Assembly (NCBI RefSeq): GCF_008843165.1
Contig: NZ_CP044427.1
Coordinates: 1,054,001 to 1,118,000 of the forward strand
Length of the DNA stretch: 64,000 nt
Origin: Ornithinimicrobium pratense
GTDB taxonomy: Bacteria; Actinomycetota; Actinomycetes; Actinomycetales; Dermatophilaceae
Reading direction: 5' to 3'
The translations under genes were made by a program, and so were the position numbers. The notes below the pieces were generated by a model. That model did not search any database. It had not been told where the DNA came from and saw nothing but the letters and a program-made list of their open reading frames with translations. Below, piece by piece: positions 1-9,406 of the stretch. Each line of letters starts with the position of its first letter. The stretch's first letter is position 1.

Positions 1-32
1 CCAGACCGGCGTCCGGTGGCAGACTCGGGTCC

Positions 33-344
33 ATGACCTTCGCCAACGTCGGCACCCTGCAGACCCACCCGGGGCGTGCCGAGGATCTCGTCGTGATCCT
101 CACCGACTCATCCGCTGATCTCGGCGCACACGGCTGCCTCCAGTACGACGTCGGCATCAGCGCCGACGACCGCGACACCGTCGTGGTCATCGAGCGCTGG
201 GAGAGCGCGGAAGCGCACGCCTCTTCCCTGGGGTTGCCTGCGGTCCAGGACGCGATCCGGCAAGCCATGCCCCTGCTCACCGGTCAGATGGGCGGCCACC
301 GCTTCGAGGTGCTCGGCTCGCCGTTGAGCGGGGTGTCTACCTGA
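33..344 (+). CDS. Antibiotic biosynthesis monooxygenase (ABM)-fold protein
   Basis: A 103-residue protein with the size and pattern of the dimeric alpha/beta-barrel ABM (YgiN-like) family. It opens with a strand followed by a PGRAEDL segment, has a central GCLQYDVG strand, then VVVIERWES and a helix before a C-terminal strand. Family members include quinol and heme monooxygenases, but many are uncharacterised, so the substrate is unknown. No good ribosome-binding site precedes the ATG. A weak CAGACT lies about seven bases upstream, so the transcript may be leaderless. The gene stands alone and is followed by a hairpin at 448-470. Confidence 0.75.
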   Translation: MTFANVGTLQTHPGRAEDLVVILTDSSADLGAHGCLQYDVGISADDRDTVVVIERWESAEAHASSLGLPAVQDAIRQAMPLLTGQMGGHRFEVLGSPLSGVST

Positions 345-447
345 GCGCACTGCGAAGGCGGATGGCACCGTCCGACGCGCAACCCCCTGGCCGACCCGGC
401 GGGGCGCGGCATACCCTGACCGTGGCGCCACCCCGGCGCCCAGCCGA

Positions 448-470
448 GGTGCACGCCTAGCCCGTGCACC
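448..470. terminator. Inverted repeat downstream of the ABM gene, possible terminator
   Basis: Perfect 8-bp arms (GGTGCACG and CGTGCACC) flank a 7-base loop, about 100 bases after the ABM stop. There is no T-tract, which is common in high-GC actinobacteria. It could instead be an operator. The rest of 345-590 shows no credible gene. Confidence 0.4.
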
Positions 471-590
471 GCAATCAGGCGAAGGGGAGCAGATCCTCCG
501 GGCGGTGCCCACCTGGCACCGAGTATGCCGAGATCCACAAGTTGCGGTCATCGGTGCGGCTGGGGAGCCGGGACCGGACAGGTGGACCAG

Positions 591-1115
591 ATGACTCGAG
601 ACGCCGACTTCAAGGCGAGGGTGCGTGGCCGGATGGAACGCACCGGGGAGAACTACACGACTGCACGCGAGGCCGTCCTCGCCGAACCTCCGCCGTCTCG
701 TCCGGCCGGTGGACGCGCCGACGTTGACCCTCCGCCGTCTCGAACCGTCGCCCCATCGGTGGACCTGACCTCGGACCCGGCGGCGGACAAGGCGGTCCGG
801 TCCTTCTTTGACGGCGACCGGCTGCGCTCGATCCCGACCAAGCGGCGGGCCAGAGCGGCGGTGCTCATGTACCTGCTGCTGCGGTTCGAACGGGGGCGGG
901 ACTACCCGGAGCGCGAGGTCAACGAGATCCTGCGGACCGCCCACCCGGACATCTCGACCCTGCGGCGCGAACTGGTGGACTACCGGTGGTTGCGCCGGGC
1001 CGGCGGGATCTACCGGGTCGTCGACGAGGTGCCGGGCCGCTCTCCGGACGAACTGCAGGAGGTTCCGGCGGACGAGGCTGCGAGGCTGGCGCGGGTGCCG
1101 GTACGCCGCCCGTGA
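591..1115 (+). CDS. DUF2087 domain-containing protein
   Basis: A 174-residue protein. The C-terminal half, from about DGDRLRSIPTK through the LMYLLLRFE helix, REVNEIL and DISTLRRELVDYRWLRR to GGIYRV, fits DUF2087, a small winged-helix-like domain often seen with transcription regulators. The N-terminus (FKARVRGRMERTGENYTTAR) is a short basic helical segment, followed by a Pro/Ser-rich linker. The start at 591 is preferred to the in-frame ATG at 525 because the intervening peptide looks non-coding. DNA or nucleic-acid binding is plausible but unproven. It converges on the DUF2786 gene, 33 bases away. Confidence 0.75.
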   Translation: MTRDADFKARVRGRMERTGENYTTAREAVLAEPPPSRPAGGRADVDPPPSRTVAPSVDLTSDPAADKAVRSFFDGDRLRSIPTKRRARAAVLMYLLLRFERGRDYPEREVNEILRTAHPDISTLRRELVDYRWLRRAGGIYRVVDEVPGRSPDELQEVPADEAARLARVPVRRP

Positions 1116-1148
1116 GCGGGACCGGGCTAGTGGCTGCCCTACCAGCGG

Positions 1149-2312
1149 TCAGGCCAACCTGCCCCGCACCCCGAGCTGGGCGCGTTCTGCCGCGACCCTG
1201 CCCGAGTTCCATCCTTCCGGGTCGATACTGGCCCGGGAGCGCACGGATCGCAGGCTGGGGAATCGCTCGGCGACGGCGTCTTCCACAGACTCCTCCCGAT
1301 CGGCCAGCACCCGGACGAGCTCGGTCCCGGTGGGTCCCGTGCCACCCAGCTCAGCCCCTGCGCGGCACTCCAGCTCGCCCGCTGCCTGGAGCGTCTCCTC
1401 CTGGGTCGTTGTGGTCAGGCGTTCGCCGATCCGGTGGGCGAAGCCGGTGATGAAGGAGCGTCGGAAGGAACGGGTGCGGGACTCGCCATACCTGTTCGTG
1501 CGCGAGCCCTGAGCGCGCATGGCCGAGGTGGCCTGCACCAGCAACGAGGCCTGGAGCAGCTCGACCGCGCGCAGGTCGACCCCGAATCCGACGACCGTGC
1601 CGAAACCGAGGCCCTGGTGCCAGATCGCCCGGCACCGGTTGGCCTGCGCGACGGATGCGAGGAGGGAGAACTTTGCGCCCTCGTAGGGCCGGTCGATCCC
1701 GACCCGAATCGCCGACGGGCCGCCCACCCGCAGGGTCACCCGCTCGGCCTCATCGAGCATGGCCCGGTCGATGCTGTGCCGGGCCATCAGCTTCTGGGCT
1801 GCCGCGGTGAACGCGTCTGCCTCCTCCTCGTAAGGCGTCGACTCCGCCTTGGCGAGCATCATGCGGACCTTGGCCAGCAACTTCAGGTCCAGGTCGGCCT
1901 CCGCGCCACCGCGGGACGTCGCCTCACCGGGCAGCGGTCCGAGCCGCTCCAGCGAGGGCAGGGTGCGCAGGCTCGGACCCAGCAGGAGCACCGCCCTGCG
2001 CACTCCCTCCCACCCGTCCCTGGCGCGGGCGGCGCGGGCGGTCAGGGGGTCGTTGCTCGGCTCCCACCAGACCCGGGCCGACATCTCCTCCAGCTGGGCG
2101 AACCACCGATCGTCGACCGTGGCCGGCGCGTGCTGGGCCACCTCCATCGCGACCAGGTCGCCCAGCACCTGGGTCACCACCGGGTCCTTGCCCCGCGCGA
2201 ACACCCGACGCAGGTCCGCCGGTTGCCAGCCGACCGCCCACGTCTGCCTGACGAGCCGTCCGAGCTCCGCGCTCGCCTCCTGCGCTTCGCGGGGAGCCAT
2301 TGCCACCCACAT
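1149..2312 (-). CDS. DUF2786 domain-containing protein
   Basis: A 387-residue protein with a central DUF2786 segment (KLLAKVRMMLAKAEST, EEEADAFTAAAQKLMARHSID). This helical domain occurs in actinobacteria and phages and has no established function. The region before it is helical and acidic. The region after it contains a conserved-looking RSFITGFAHRIGERL segment. The start at 2312 is supported by a strong AGGAGG-type ribosome-binding site (plus-strand 2318-2326) about seven bases upstream. It is transcribed alone, divergently from hrpA. Confidence 0.78.
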   Translation of the reverse strand: MWVAMAPREAQEASAELGRLVRQTWAVGWQPADLRRVFARGKDPVVTQVLGDLVAMEVAQHAPATVDDRWFAQLEEMSARVWWEPSNDPLTARAARARDGWEGVRRAVLLLGPSLRTLPSLERLGPLPGEATSRGGAEADLDLKLLAKVRMMLAKAESTPYEEEADAFTAAAQKLMARHSIDRAMLDEAERVTLRVGGPSAIRVGIDRPYEGAKFSLLASVAQANRCRAIWHQGLGFGTVVGFGVDLRAVELLQASLLVQATSAMRAQGSRTNRYGESRTRSFRRSFITGFAHRIGERLTTTTQEETLQAAGELECRAGAELGGTGPTGTELVRVLADREESVEDAVAERFPSLRSVRSRASIDPEGWNSGRVAAERAQLGVRGRLA

Positions 2313-2461
2313 GAGATCCCCCTCCTGAGGTCGTCGTCTGCCGACACCCTGCCATCCGGGGCCGACGGGCCTGTGCCCGCGTCCACAGCCTGCCTGACCT
2401 GACCTGGCAGCTGATCGAGACCGGCCGCTGCCGGCGAATCCCGGTTGCGCCGCCGCTTAAG

Positions 2462-5400
2462 GTGGAAGGCGTGCCTGAGCCCGAGCCCACCTCCCGACCG
2501 CGGCGCCCGCCTCGTCGGGGACGAGCTGGCCGAGCCGGCGTCGGACCCGTCGGACAAGACGCCCAGACCGGAGGAACGGGTCACGGCGGGCAGGGTGAAC
2601 GTGGCGGACGGGGCGGACGGGGGCGGCATACCCCCGGGCGTCAGGGAAGCGGCCAACGGGATCGCCACAGCAGACGCGCCGAGCTGGTCGAGGCGAGAAG
2701 GGCGGCCCTGCCCGCCTCGGACCAGTTGCACTACCCGCCCGAGCTGCCGGTCAGCGAGCGGCGCGAGGAGATCCGCGCGCTCATCCGCGACCACCAGGTC
2801 GTGATCGTGGCCGGTGAGACCGGCTCGGGCAAGACGACCCAGCTGCCCAAGATCTGCCTCGAGCTCGGGCGCGGGGTCGAGGGGATGATCGGCCACACCC
2901 AACCCCGCCGGATCGCCGCGCGCTCGGTGGCCGAGCGGGTCAGCGAGGAGCTGGGCGTCGAGCTCGGCACCACGGTCGGCTACCAGGTGCGCTTCACCGA
3001 CCAGTCCCGGCAGGACACCTTGATCAAGGTGATGACCGACGGCATCCTGCTCTCCGAGCTGCAGCGGGACCGGCTGCTGAGCCGCTACGACACGCTCATC
3101 ATCGACGAGGCGCACGAGCGCAGCCTCAACGTCGACTTCATCCTGGGCTACCTCAAGCAGCTGCTGGCCCAGCGCCCCGACCTCAAGGTGGTCATCACCT
3201 CAGCGACCATCGACGTCGAGCGCTTCGCGCTGCACTTCGCCGACGCTGAGGGCCGCCCCGCGCCGGTCATCGAGGTGAGCGGGCGGACCTACCCCGTCGA
3301 GGTGCGCTACCGCCCCCTGGTGCGCGAGGCTGCGCCCACCCGGGGTGGCGCGGACGCCGCGCCGGTCCAGATAGAGATCGACCAGGTCACCGGGGTGGTG
3401 GAGGCCGTCGAGGAGCTGTGGACGGAGGGCACCGGCCGGGACGGCAAGGGGGAGGACGTGCTGGTCTTCTGCTCCGGCGAGCGCGAGATCCGCGACGTCG
3501 TGGACGCGCTCGACGGCCTGCAGCTGCCGCAGACCGAGATACTGCCGCTCTACGGTCGGCTCTCTGCGGCCGAGCAGCACCGCGTCTTCTCCCGCCACGC
3601 AGGGCGGCGGATCGTGGTGTCCACCAACGTGGCCGAGACCTCACTGACCGTCCCCGGGATCCGGTATGTCGTGGACACCGGCACCGCGCGTATCTCTCGC
3701 TACAGCCAGCGACTGAAGGTCCAGCGCCTGCCGATCGAGCCGATCAGCCAGGCCTCGGCCAACCAGCGGGCCGGCCGGTGCGGCCGGCTGGCGGACGGGA
3801 TCGCGATCCGGCTCTATAGCGAGGAGGACTTCGCAGCGCGCCCGCAGTTCACCGACCCGGAGATCCTGCGCACCAACCTGGCCAGCGTCATCCTGCAGAT
3901 GACCAGCCTAGGGCTGGGCGAGATCGAGAAGTTCCCGTTCCTGGAGCCGCCGGACTCCCGTCAGATCAACGACGGTGTGCGGCTGCTCACCGAGCTCCAG
4001 GCCATCGATCCCACGGCCCCGGCGCACCTGCCGCGCAAGCGGATCACCCCCTACGGCCGGGCGATCGTCGGACTGCCTGTCGACCCCCGCCTGGCCCGCA
4101 TGCTCGTCGAGGCCGAGCGGCAGGGGGCGCTGAAGGAGGTGCTGGTCATCGTGTCGGCGCTGTCCATCCAGGACGTCCGGGAGCGCCCCGCAGACAAGCA
4201 GCAGCAGGCCGACCAGGCACACGCCCGGTTCCGCAGACCGGGTGGCGTGCCGCGGGGAGAGGCCGGCCGGCCGGGCGCCGCCCAGGACGCGGGGCAGGAT
4301 CGGCGTGGCGCGGACAAAGAACCGGTCCGGGTGCAGGGTGCGGGGGGACAGGGGCCGAAACAGGCCACGTCCGACGCCGTCGACTCCGACTTCGTCGTCC
4401 TGCTCAACCTCTGGCGCTATCTGCAGCGCCAGCAGAAGGACCTGTCCGGCAGCGCCTTCCGACGGCTGTGCAAGGCGGAGTTCTTGCACTACCTGCGCGT
4501 CCGGGAGTGGCAGGACCTGCACACCCAGCTGCGGCAGGCGGCCAAGTCGCTGGGGCTGCAGGTCAACGAGCACGCCGCGCAGGAGGAGCAGGTCCACCGG
4601 TCGCTGCTGGCCGGGCTGCTCTCGCACGTGGGGATGTGGGAGCGTGAGAACCGCGCCTACCTGGGCGCCCGCAACGCCCGCTTCGTCCTCCAGCCGGGGT
4701 CGGTGCTGCACCGGCGCAACCCCGACTGGGTCATGGCAGCGGAGCTGGTCGAGACGACCCGGCTGTGGGCGCGCACCAACGCCGTGGTCGACCCGGCCTG
4801 GGTGGAGGAAGCCGGAGCCCACCTGGTCAAGCGCTCCTACAGCGAGCCCCGCTGGTCGCGCTCCAGCGGCTCGGCGGTGGCGGACGAGCGGGTGACGCTC
4901 TACGGCATACCCCTGGTGGCCGGTCGTCCCGTGCCGCTGGGGCGGATCGATCCCGAGACGGCGCGTGAGCTGTTCATCCGCACCGCCCTGGTGGAGGAGG
5001 ACTGGGACACCCGCCACGATTTCTTCCACGCCAACCGCAAGCTGGTCAAGGAGCTGGCCCAGCTGGAGGCGCGCGCCCGGCGGCGGGGCATCCTCGCTGA
5101 CGACGAGACGCTCTATGCCTTCTACGACGAGCGGATCCCCCCTGAGGTGGTCTCGGGGGCGCACTTCGACACCTGGTGGAAGCAGGCCCGGCGGCAGGAC
5201 CCACACCTGCTCACCTTCACCGAGGAGCTGCTGATCGGCGAGGGGGCGGACGCGGTGAGCGCGGACGACTTCCCCACGCAGTGGGTCCAGGGCGAGCTGG
5301 CCTTCCCGCTGACCTACCAGTTCGAGCCCGGCGCAGACGCCGACGGCGTGACCGTGCACCTGCCGGTGGAGGTGCTCAACCAGGTCGCGGAGGACGGCTT

Positions 5401-6766
5401 CGACTGGCTGGTCCCGGGGATGCACGAGGAGTTGGTGACCGCCCTGGTCAAGTCGTTGGCCAAGGACATCCGGCGCAACTTCGTGCCGGCCCCTGACCAC
5501 GCGAGGGCCGCCTTGAGGGGTATGCAGGAGCGAGGCTCGGTGGGTGCGTTGCCGGTCCGGGAGGCGCTGGCGGAGGAGCTGACCCGGCGCGGCCTGCTGC
5601 GGGTGCACGCCTCGGACTTCGACTGGGAGCGAATGCCGGACCACCTGAAGATGACCTTCCGGGTCGAGCGGGCGGTGCGCCCGGGGAGGTCGTCCGAGTC
5701 CGGGGTGGGGCAGGGCGAGGCCAAGGGCGGTGGGCAGGAGAACGGTCGACAGCGGGGCCAGGGCAAGGGGCGCGGCCGGGGCCGGGTCGAGGTGCTGGGG
5801 GAGGGCAAGAACCTGGCTGCGCTGCAGGCCGAGCTGGCCGGCCAGGTGCGCACGACGATGGCCGCCGCGGCCAGCGGCGTCGAGCGGACCGGCCTGACCA
5901 CCTGGCCGGTCGATCTCGACCCGCTGCCGGAGAACTTCAGCCGCCAGGTGGGACCCCGTGCGGTGCAGGGTTTCCCGGCGCTCGTCGACACCGGGGGCAC
6001 GGTGGACGTCCGGGTGCTGGCGACGCGCTCCGAGGCGGACCGGGAGACCCGGCGCGGCGTGCGCCGGCTGCTGCTCCTGGGCACCCAGCCGCCGTGGAAG
6101 CGCCTGCTGGCGCTGCTGACCAACCAGCAGAAGCTCTCGCTGGGACACAACCCCCACGGCTCGGTCCCGGCGCTGCTCGAGGACGCGCTTGCGGCCGCCG
6201 TCGACTCAGTGGTGGCAGAGCAGCCGCACGGGATCGTGCGCACGCCCGCGCAGTTCGAGGCGGCGCTGGTGGGAGTGCGGCAGCACAGCGTGCCGCGGGT
6301 GCTGCAGATCGTCGAGTCGCTGGTGCCGATCCTGGACACCGCGCGGGAGGTCTCGCTGCGGTTGCAGCGCCTGGACGCCCCGGCGGCAGCCGATATGGCC
6401 GTCGACCTGCGCCGCCAGCTGGACGCCCTGGTGCGGCCGGGTTTCGTCGCCGAGGTCGGGCACGCCCGCCTGCCGCGGATGGTCATCTGGCTGCGGGCTA
6501 TGAGCGAGCGGCTCGACAAGGGCGTGCAGGACCTGCCCCGCGACCGGCAGCGGATGGAGGAGGTGCACGTGGTGGAGGAGGAGCTCGACACCTTCCTGGC
6601 CAAACTGCCCCCGCATCGCCGGCAGGACCCCGACGTGCTGGACATCGTCTGGTCGCTGCAGGAGCTGCGGGTCTCCCTCTTCGCTCAGCGCCTGGGCACC
6701 GCGGGCCCGATCTCGGCCAAACGGATCTACGCAGCCATGGACCGTGCCGAGGACGCGACCGGCTGA
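2462..6766 (+). CDS. hrpA: ATP-dependent RNA helicase HrpA (DEAH box)
   Basis: A 1434-residue DEAH-box superfamily 2 helicase. Visible motifs in order are Walker A GETGSGKTTQ, TQPRRIAARS, the DEAH box, SATID and QRAGRCGR, followed by helicase-associated, OB-fold and long HrpA-type C-terminal domains (DUF3418-like). In E. coli HrpA handles mRNA structure and rescues collided ribosomes. Two Gly/Arg/Gln-rich stretches are inserted in otherwise conserved sequence, near residues 590-640 (after DKQQQADQAHARF) and 1070-1115. The roughly 80-residue N-terminus before the helicase core is also Arg/Gly-rich. The start is GTG; a second GTG nine bases on is an alternative. It ends seven bases before the convergent hutI stop. 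Confidence 0.95.
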   Translation: MEGVPEPEPTSRPRRPPRRGRAGRAGVGPVGQDAQTGGTGHGGQGERGGRGGRGRHTPGRQGSGQRDRHSRRAELVEARRAALPASDQLHYPPELPVSERREEIRALIRDHQVVIVAGETGSGKTTQLPKICLELGRGVEGMIGHTQPRRIAARSVAERVSEELGVELGTTVGYQVRFTDQSRQDTLIKVMTDGILLSELQRDRLLSRYDTLIIDEAHERSLNVDFILGYLKQLLAQRPDLKVVITSATIDVERFALHFADAEGRPAPVIEVSGRTYPVEVRYRPLVREAAPTRGGADAAPVQIEIDQVTGVVEAVEELWTEGTGRDGKGEDVLVFCSGEREIRDVVDALDGLQLPQTEILPLYGRLSAAEQHRVFSRHAGRRIVVSTNVAETSLTVPGIRYVVDTGTARISRYSQRLKVQRLPIEPISQASANQRAGRCGRLADGIAIRLYSEEDFAARPQFTDPEILRTNLASVILQMTSLGLGEIEKFPFLEPPDSRQINDGVRLLTELQAIDPTAPAHLPRKRITPYGRAIVGLPVDPRLARMLVEAERQGALKEVLVIVSALSIQDVRERPADKQQQADQAHARFRRPGGVPRGEAGRPGAAQDAGQDRRGADKEPVRVQGAGGQGPKQATSDAVDSDFVVLLNLWRYLQRQQKDLSGSAFRRLCKAEFLHYLRVREWQDLHTQLRQAAKSLGLQVNEHAAQEEQVHRSLLAGLLSHVGMWERENRAYLGARNARFVLQPGSVLHRRNPDWVMAAELVETTRLWARTNAVVDPAWVEEAGAHLVKRSYSEPRWSRSSGSAVADERVTLYGIPLVAGRPVPLGRIDPETARELFIRTALVEEDWDTRHDFFHANRKLVKELAQLEARARRRGILADDETLYAFYDERIPPEVVSGAHFDTWWKQARRQDPHLLTFTEELLIGEGADAVSADDFPTQWVQGELAFPLTYQFEPGADADGVTVHLPVEVLNQVAEDGFDWLVPGMHEELVTALVKSLAKDIRRNFVPAPDHARAALRGMQERGSVGALPVREALAEELTRRGLLRVHASDFDWERMPDHLKMTFRVERAVRPGRSSESGVGQGEAKGGGQENGRQRGQGKGRGRGRVEVLGEGKNLAALQAELAGQVRTTMAAAASGVERTGLTTWPVDLDPLPENFSRQVGPRAVQGFPALVDTGGTVDVRVLATRSEADRETRRGVRRLLLLGTQPPWKRLLALLTNQQKLSLGHNPHGSVPALLEDALAAAVDSVVAEQPHGIVRTPAQFEAALVGVRQHSVPRVLQIVESLVPILDTAREVSLRLQRLDAPAAADMAVDLRRQLDALVRPGFVAEVGHARLPRMVIWLRAMSERLDKGVQDLPRDRQRMEEVHVVEEELDTFLAKLPPHRRQDPDVLDIVWSLQELRVSLFAQRLGTAGPISAKRIYAAMDRAEDATG

Positions 6767-6773
6767 GCCGCGG

Positions 6774-7976
6774 TTAGACCTCCAGCGTGCGCACGATCGG
6801 CACCCCGACCCGGTAGGGGATGTGCAACCAGCTCGGGGCGTCGACCACGGCGAAGTCGGCGCGCAGGCCGACCGCGATCCGCCCGATGTCGTTGCGGCGC
6901 AACGCCTTCGACGCGCCCACGGTGGCAGCACGCAGGGCCTCGGCGGGCGTCATACCCATCTCCCGGACCGCCAGCGCGATCATGAGCGGCATCGAGGAGG
7001 AGTAGCAGGTGCCGGGGTTGCAGTCCGAGGCCAGGGCGACCTGGACGCCGGCGTCGAGCAGGCGCCGGGCGTCGGGGTAGGGCTGCCGGGTGGAGAACTC
7101 CACGCCCGGCAGCAGCGTGGCCACCGTGTCACTGCCGGCCAGCGCCTCGACTTCAGCGTCGGCCAGGAAGGTGCAGTGGTCGACGCTGGCGGCCCCGAGC
7201 TCGACCGCCAGCTGCACGCCGGGCCCCTCACCGAGCTGGTTGCCGTGCACCCGCAGCTCCAGACCTGCCTGCCGGCCCGCCTCGAGCACGCGGCGGGACT
7301 CGTCTCCGTCGAAGGCGTGCGGGCTGGCCGGCTCGCAGAAGACGTCCACCCAGCGGGCGTGCGGCGCACAGGCCTGGAGCATCTGCCCGCAGACCAGGTC
7401 AAGGTATGCCGCCCGACCGGCTTCGTCGCGCCGGTCCGGGGGTACGACGTGGGCGCCGAGGTAGGTCACCTCGTCCGTGACCTCCTTGGCCAGGCGTAAC
7501 GCGCGCACCTCGTCCTCGACGGTCAAACCGTAGCCACTCTTGACCTCGACCGTGGTGGTGCCCTGCGCCCGCATCTCCTGCACGCGACGCTGCAGGAGGG
7601 TGCGCAGCTCGTGGTCGCTGGCGGCGCGCGTGGCCTCGACAGTCACCGCGATGCCCCCGCCGTCGTAGGGCGTGCCGGACATCCGAGCGGCGAACTCCGC
7701 CGACCGGTCCCCGGCGAAGACCAGGTGGCTGTGGCTGTCGACGAAACCGGGGACGACGCTGCGACCCTCAAGGTCGATGGCCCAGTCCGCCGCCGGAGCC
7801 TGGGCCGCCGGCCCGACCCACTCCACGGTCGCCGCGCTGTCCTCGCCACCGCCCCCGATGACGATCGCCGCGTCGCGCAGCACACCGAGGCCGGCGTGCA
7901 GCGGGTCCTCGACCGCGCCGTCCGCGCCCTCCTCGCCGGTGACGAGCTCGGTGATGCCGGTGATGAGCATGCTCAT
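6774..7976 (-). CDS. hutI: Imidazolonepropionase HutI
   Basis: A 400-residue amidohydrolase-superfamily enzyme of histidine degradation that hydrolyses 4-imidazolone-5-propionate to N-formimino-L-glutamate. It shows the metal-binding [12 protein letters not shown] segment, the [12 protein letters not shown] region, the HGNQ histidine, the VDHCTFL segment and a late [12 protein letters not shown] aspartate motif, all typical of HutI. The start at 7976 is chosen because AAAGGAGT (plus-strand 7983-7990) lies at normal spacing; the upstream in-frame start would overlap hutF. It is the last gene of the hut operon, two bases after the hutF stop. Confidence 0.95.
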   Translation of the reverse strand: MSMLITGITELVTGEEGADGAVEDPLHAGLGVLRDAAIVIGGGGEDSAATVEWVGPAAQAPAADWAIDLEGRSVVPGFVDSHSHLVFAGDRSAEFAARMSGTPYDGGGIAVTVEATRAASDHELRTLLQRRVQEMRAQGTTTVEVKSGYGLTVEDEVRALRLAKEVTDEVTYLGAHVVPPDRRDEAGRAAYLDLVCGQMLQACAPHARWVDVFCEPASPHAFDGDESRRVLEAGRQAGLELRVHGNQLGEGPGVQLAVELGAASVDHCTFLADAEVEALAGSDTVATLLPGVEFSTRQPYPDARRLLDAGVQVALASDCNPGTCYSSSMPLMIALAVREMGMTPAEALRAATVGASKALRRNDIGRIAVGLRADFAVVDAPSWLHIPYRVGVPIVRTLEV

Positions 7977-7978
7977 GC

Positions 7979-9406
7979 TCAGACTCCTTTCCACAACGGG
8001 GTGATGGCGTCGTGCAGCAGGCGCCCCACGTCACCGAGTCGGTGCTGGCTGTCCAGGACCACGACCTTGCCGTCGACGATGACGGTGTCGACGTCGGACG
8101 CCGTGGCGGCCAGCAGGATCTGCTCGGGGTCGGCCCCGGCCGTGCGCACCGTGTCGTCGCGGACGGCGACCAGGTCCGCGCGGGCCCCGACCTCGAGCCG
8201 GCCGGCGTCGGGCCAGCCGATGCTCTCGTGGGCGGCCGCGGCGATCAGGAGGTCGGCGGGGGCGATGCGTCCGCGCCGCAGGGTGGCCAGCCGCTCGTGC
8301 ATCTCCAGCGCCCTCGCCTCCTCGATCAGGTCGACCACGGCGTGCTGGTCCGAGCCCAGCGACAGCCGCGCGCCTGCCTCCCGCAGGGCGACCGCCGGGC
8401 CGATACCGTCGGCGAGGTCGCGCTCGGTCGTCGGGCAGAAGCAGGCCCAGGAGCGGTGGCCGCCGAGCAGCGCGATGTCTTCGGGCGTCAGGTGGGTCGC
8501 GTGAACGGCAGACAGGTCCGGCCCCAGCACGCCCTCGTCCTCGAGCAGACCCGTGGGCGTGCGGCCGTGGGCGGCCAGGCAGGCCTCGTTCTCGGCCGGC
8601 TGCTCGGACAGGTGGATATGCAGCGGGGTCTCGGAGCGGTTGACGCCAGGCGGCGCGACCAGCGGGATCGGCCCGGTGTAGGCGTCACCCGCACCGAACC
8701 GGGTCAGCGGCCGGGGACGGGCCCGCACCGCGTCGGCGACCGTGGAGAGCTGGTCGCGGGGCACCGCGCGGACGGAGTGGATCGCCCCCCCGACCCGCAG
8801 GTGCTCGGGTCCGCCGTCGAGGTGGTCACCCAGGTCGTCGACGCGCATGGCCCAGGTCTCGGCGTCGCCGTCGCCGAAGCGCAGCTGCGGGCCGTCCAGC
8901 TCGGCGTGACCGTCCGGCCCGAGGCTCCCGGCGAGGTAGCAGGTGTCCAGCAGCGTCAGCCGGATGCCGGCGTCCGCGGCCGCCTGGATCAGCGCCTGGC
9001 CCATCATGTTCGGGTCCATGTAGCGGGCCCCGCCCGGACCGTGGTGCAGGTAGTGGAACTCGCCCACGGCCGTCACCCCGGCCAGGGCCATCTCGGCGTA
9101 GGCCGCCCGGGCGAGGGTGAGGTAGTTGAGCGGGTCCAGCTGCGCGGCTATGGCGTACATCGCCTCGCGCCAGGTCCAGAAGGTGCCGCCCCCGAGGTGG
9201 GTGCGCCCGCGCAGCGCCCGATGGAAGGCGTGGCTGTGCGCGTTGGCCAGGCCGGGCAGGACGACCCCGGGCAGCCGATGGTCGCCGGCCTCGGCCTCCT
9301 GACCGCTCTCCACCCGGGTGAAGCGCCCCTGGTCGACGGTGAGGCGCACGTCCCTGGCCAGGCCCGTCGGCAGGTGGGCGTATGCGGCGTGGAAGGAGGT
9401 GCTCAT
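7979..9406 (-). CDS. hutF: Formimidoylglutamate deiminase HutF
   Basis: A 475-residue amidohydrolase that converts N-formimino-L-glutamate to N-formyl-L-glutamate and ammonia, the branch of histidine breakdown that needs a later deformylase. The metal site ([13 protein letters not shown]), the HLSEQ segment, the HATHL strand, the [11 protein letters not shown] loop and the late [13 protein letters not shown] aspartate motif are visible and match HutF rather than the guanine deaminase or chlorohydrolase relatives. The start at 9406 overlaps the stop of the upstream M20 gene (ATGA), indicating translational coupling. Confidence 0.93.
   Translation of the reverse strand: MSTSFHAAYAHLPTGLARDVRLTVDQGRFTRVESGQEAEAGDHRLPGVVLPGLANAHSHAFHRALRGRTHLGGGTFWTWREAMYAIAAQLDPLNYLTLARAAYAEMALAGVTAVGEFHYLHHGPGGARYMDPNMMGQALIQAAADAGIRLTLLDTCYLAGSLGPDGHAELDGPQLRFGDGDAETWAMRVDDLGDHLDGGPEHLRVGGAIHSVRAVPRDQLSTVADAVRARPRPLTRFGAGDAYTGPIPLVAPPGVNRSETPLHIHLSEQPAENEACLAAHGRTPTGLLEDEGVLGPDLSAVHATHLTPEDIALLGGHRSWACFCPTTERDLADGIGPAVALREAGARLSLGSDQHAVVDLIEEARALEMHERLATLRRGRIAPADLLIAAAAHESIGWPDAGRLEVGARADLVAVRDDTVRTAGADPEQILLAATASDVDTVIVDGKVVVLDSQHRLGDVGRLLHDAITPLWKGV

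Noticed and set aside
3908..6157. Long antisense reading frame opposite hrpA
   Set aside because: Rich in His, Arg, Gln and Leu with no recognisable motif; it is a high-GC shadow of a well-supported helicase gene.
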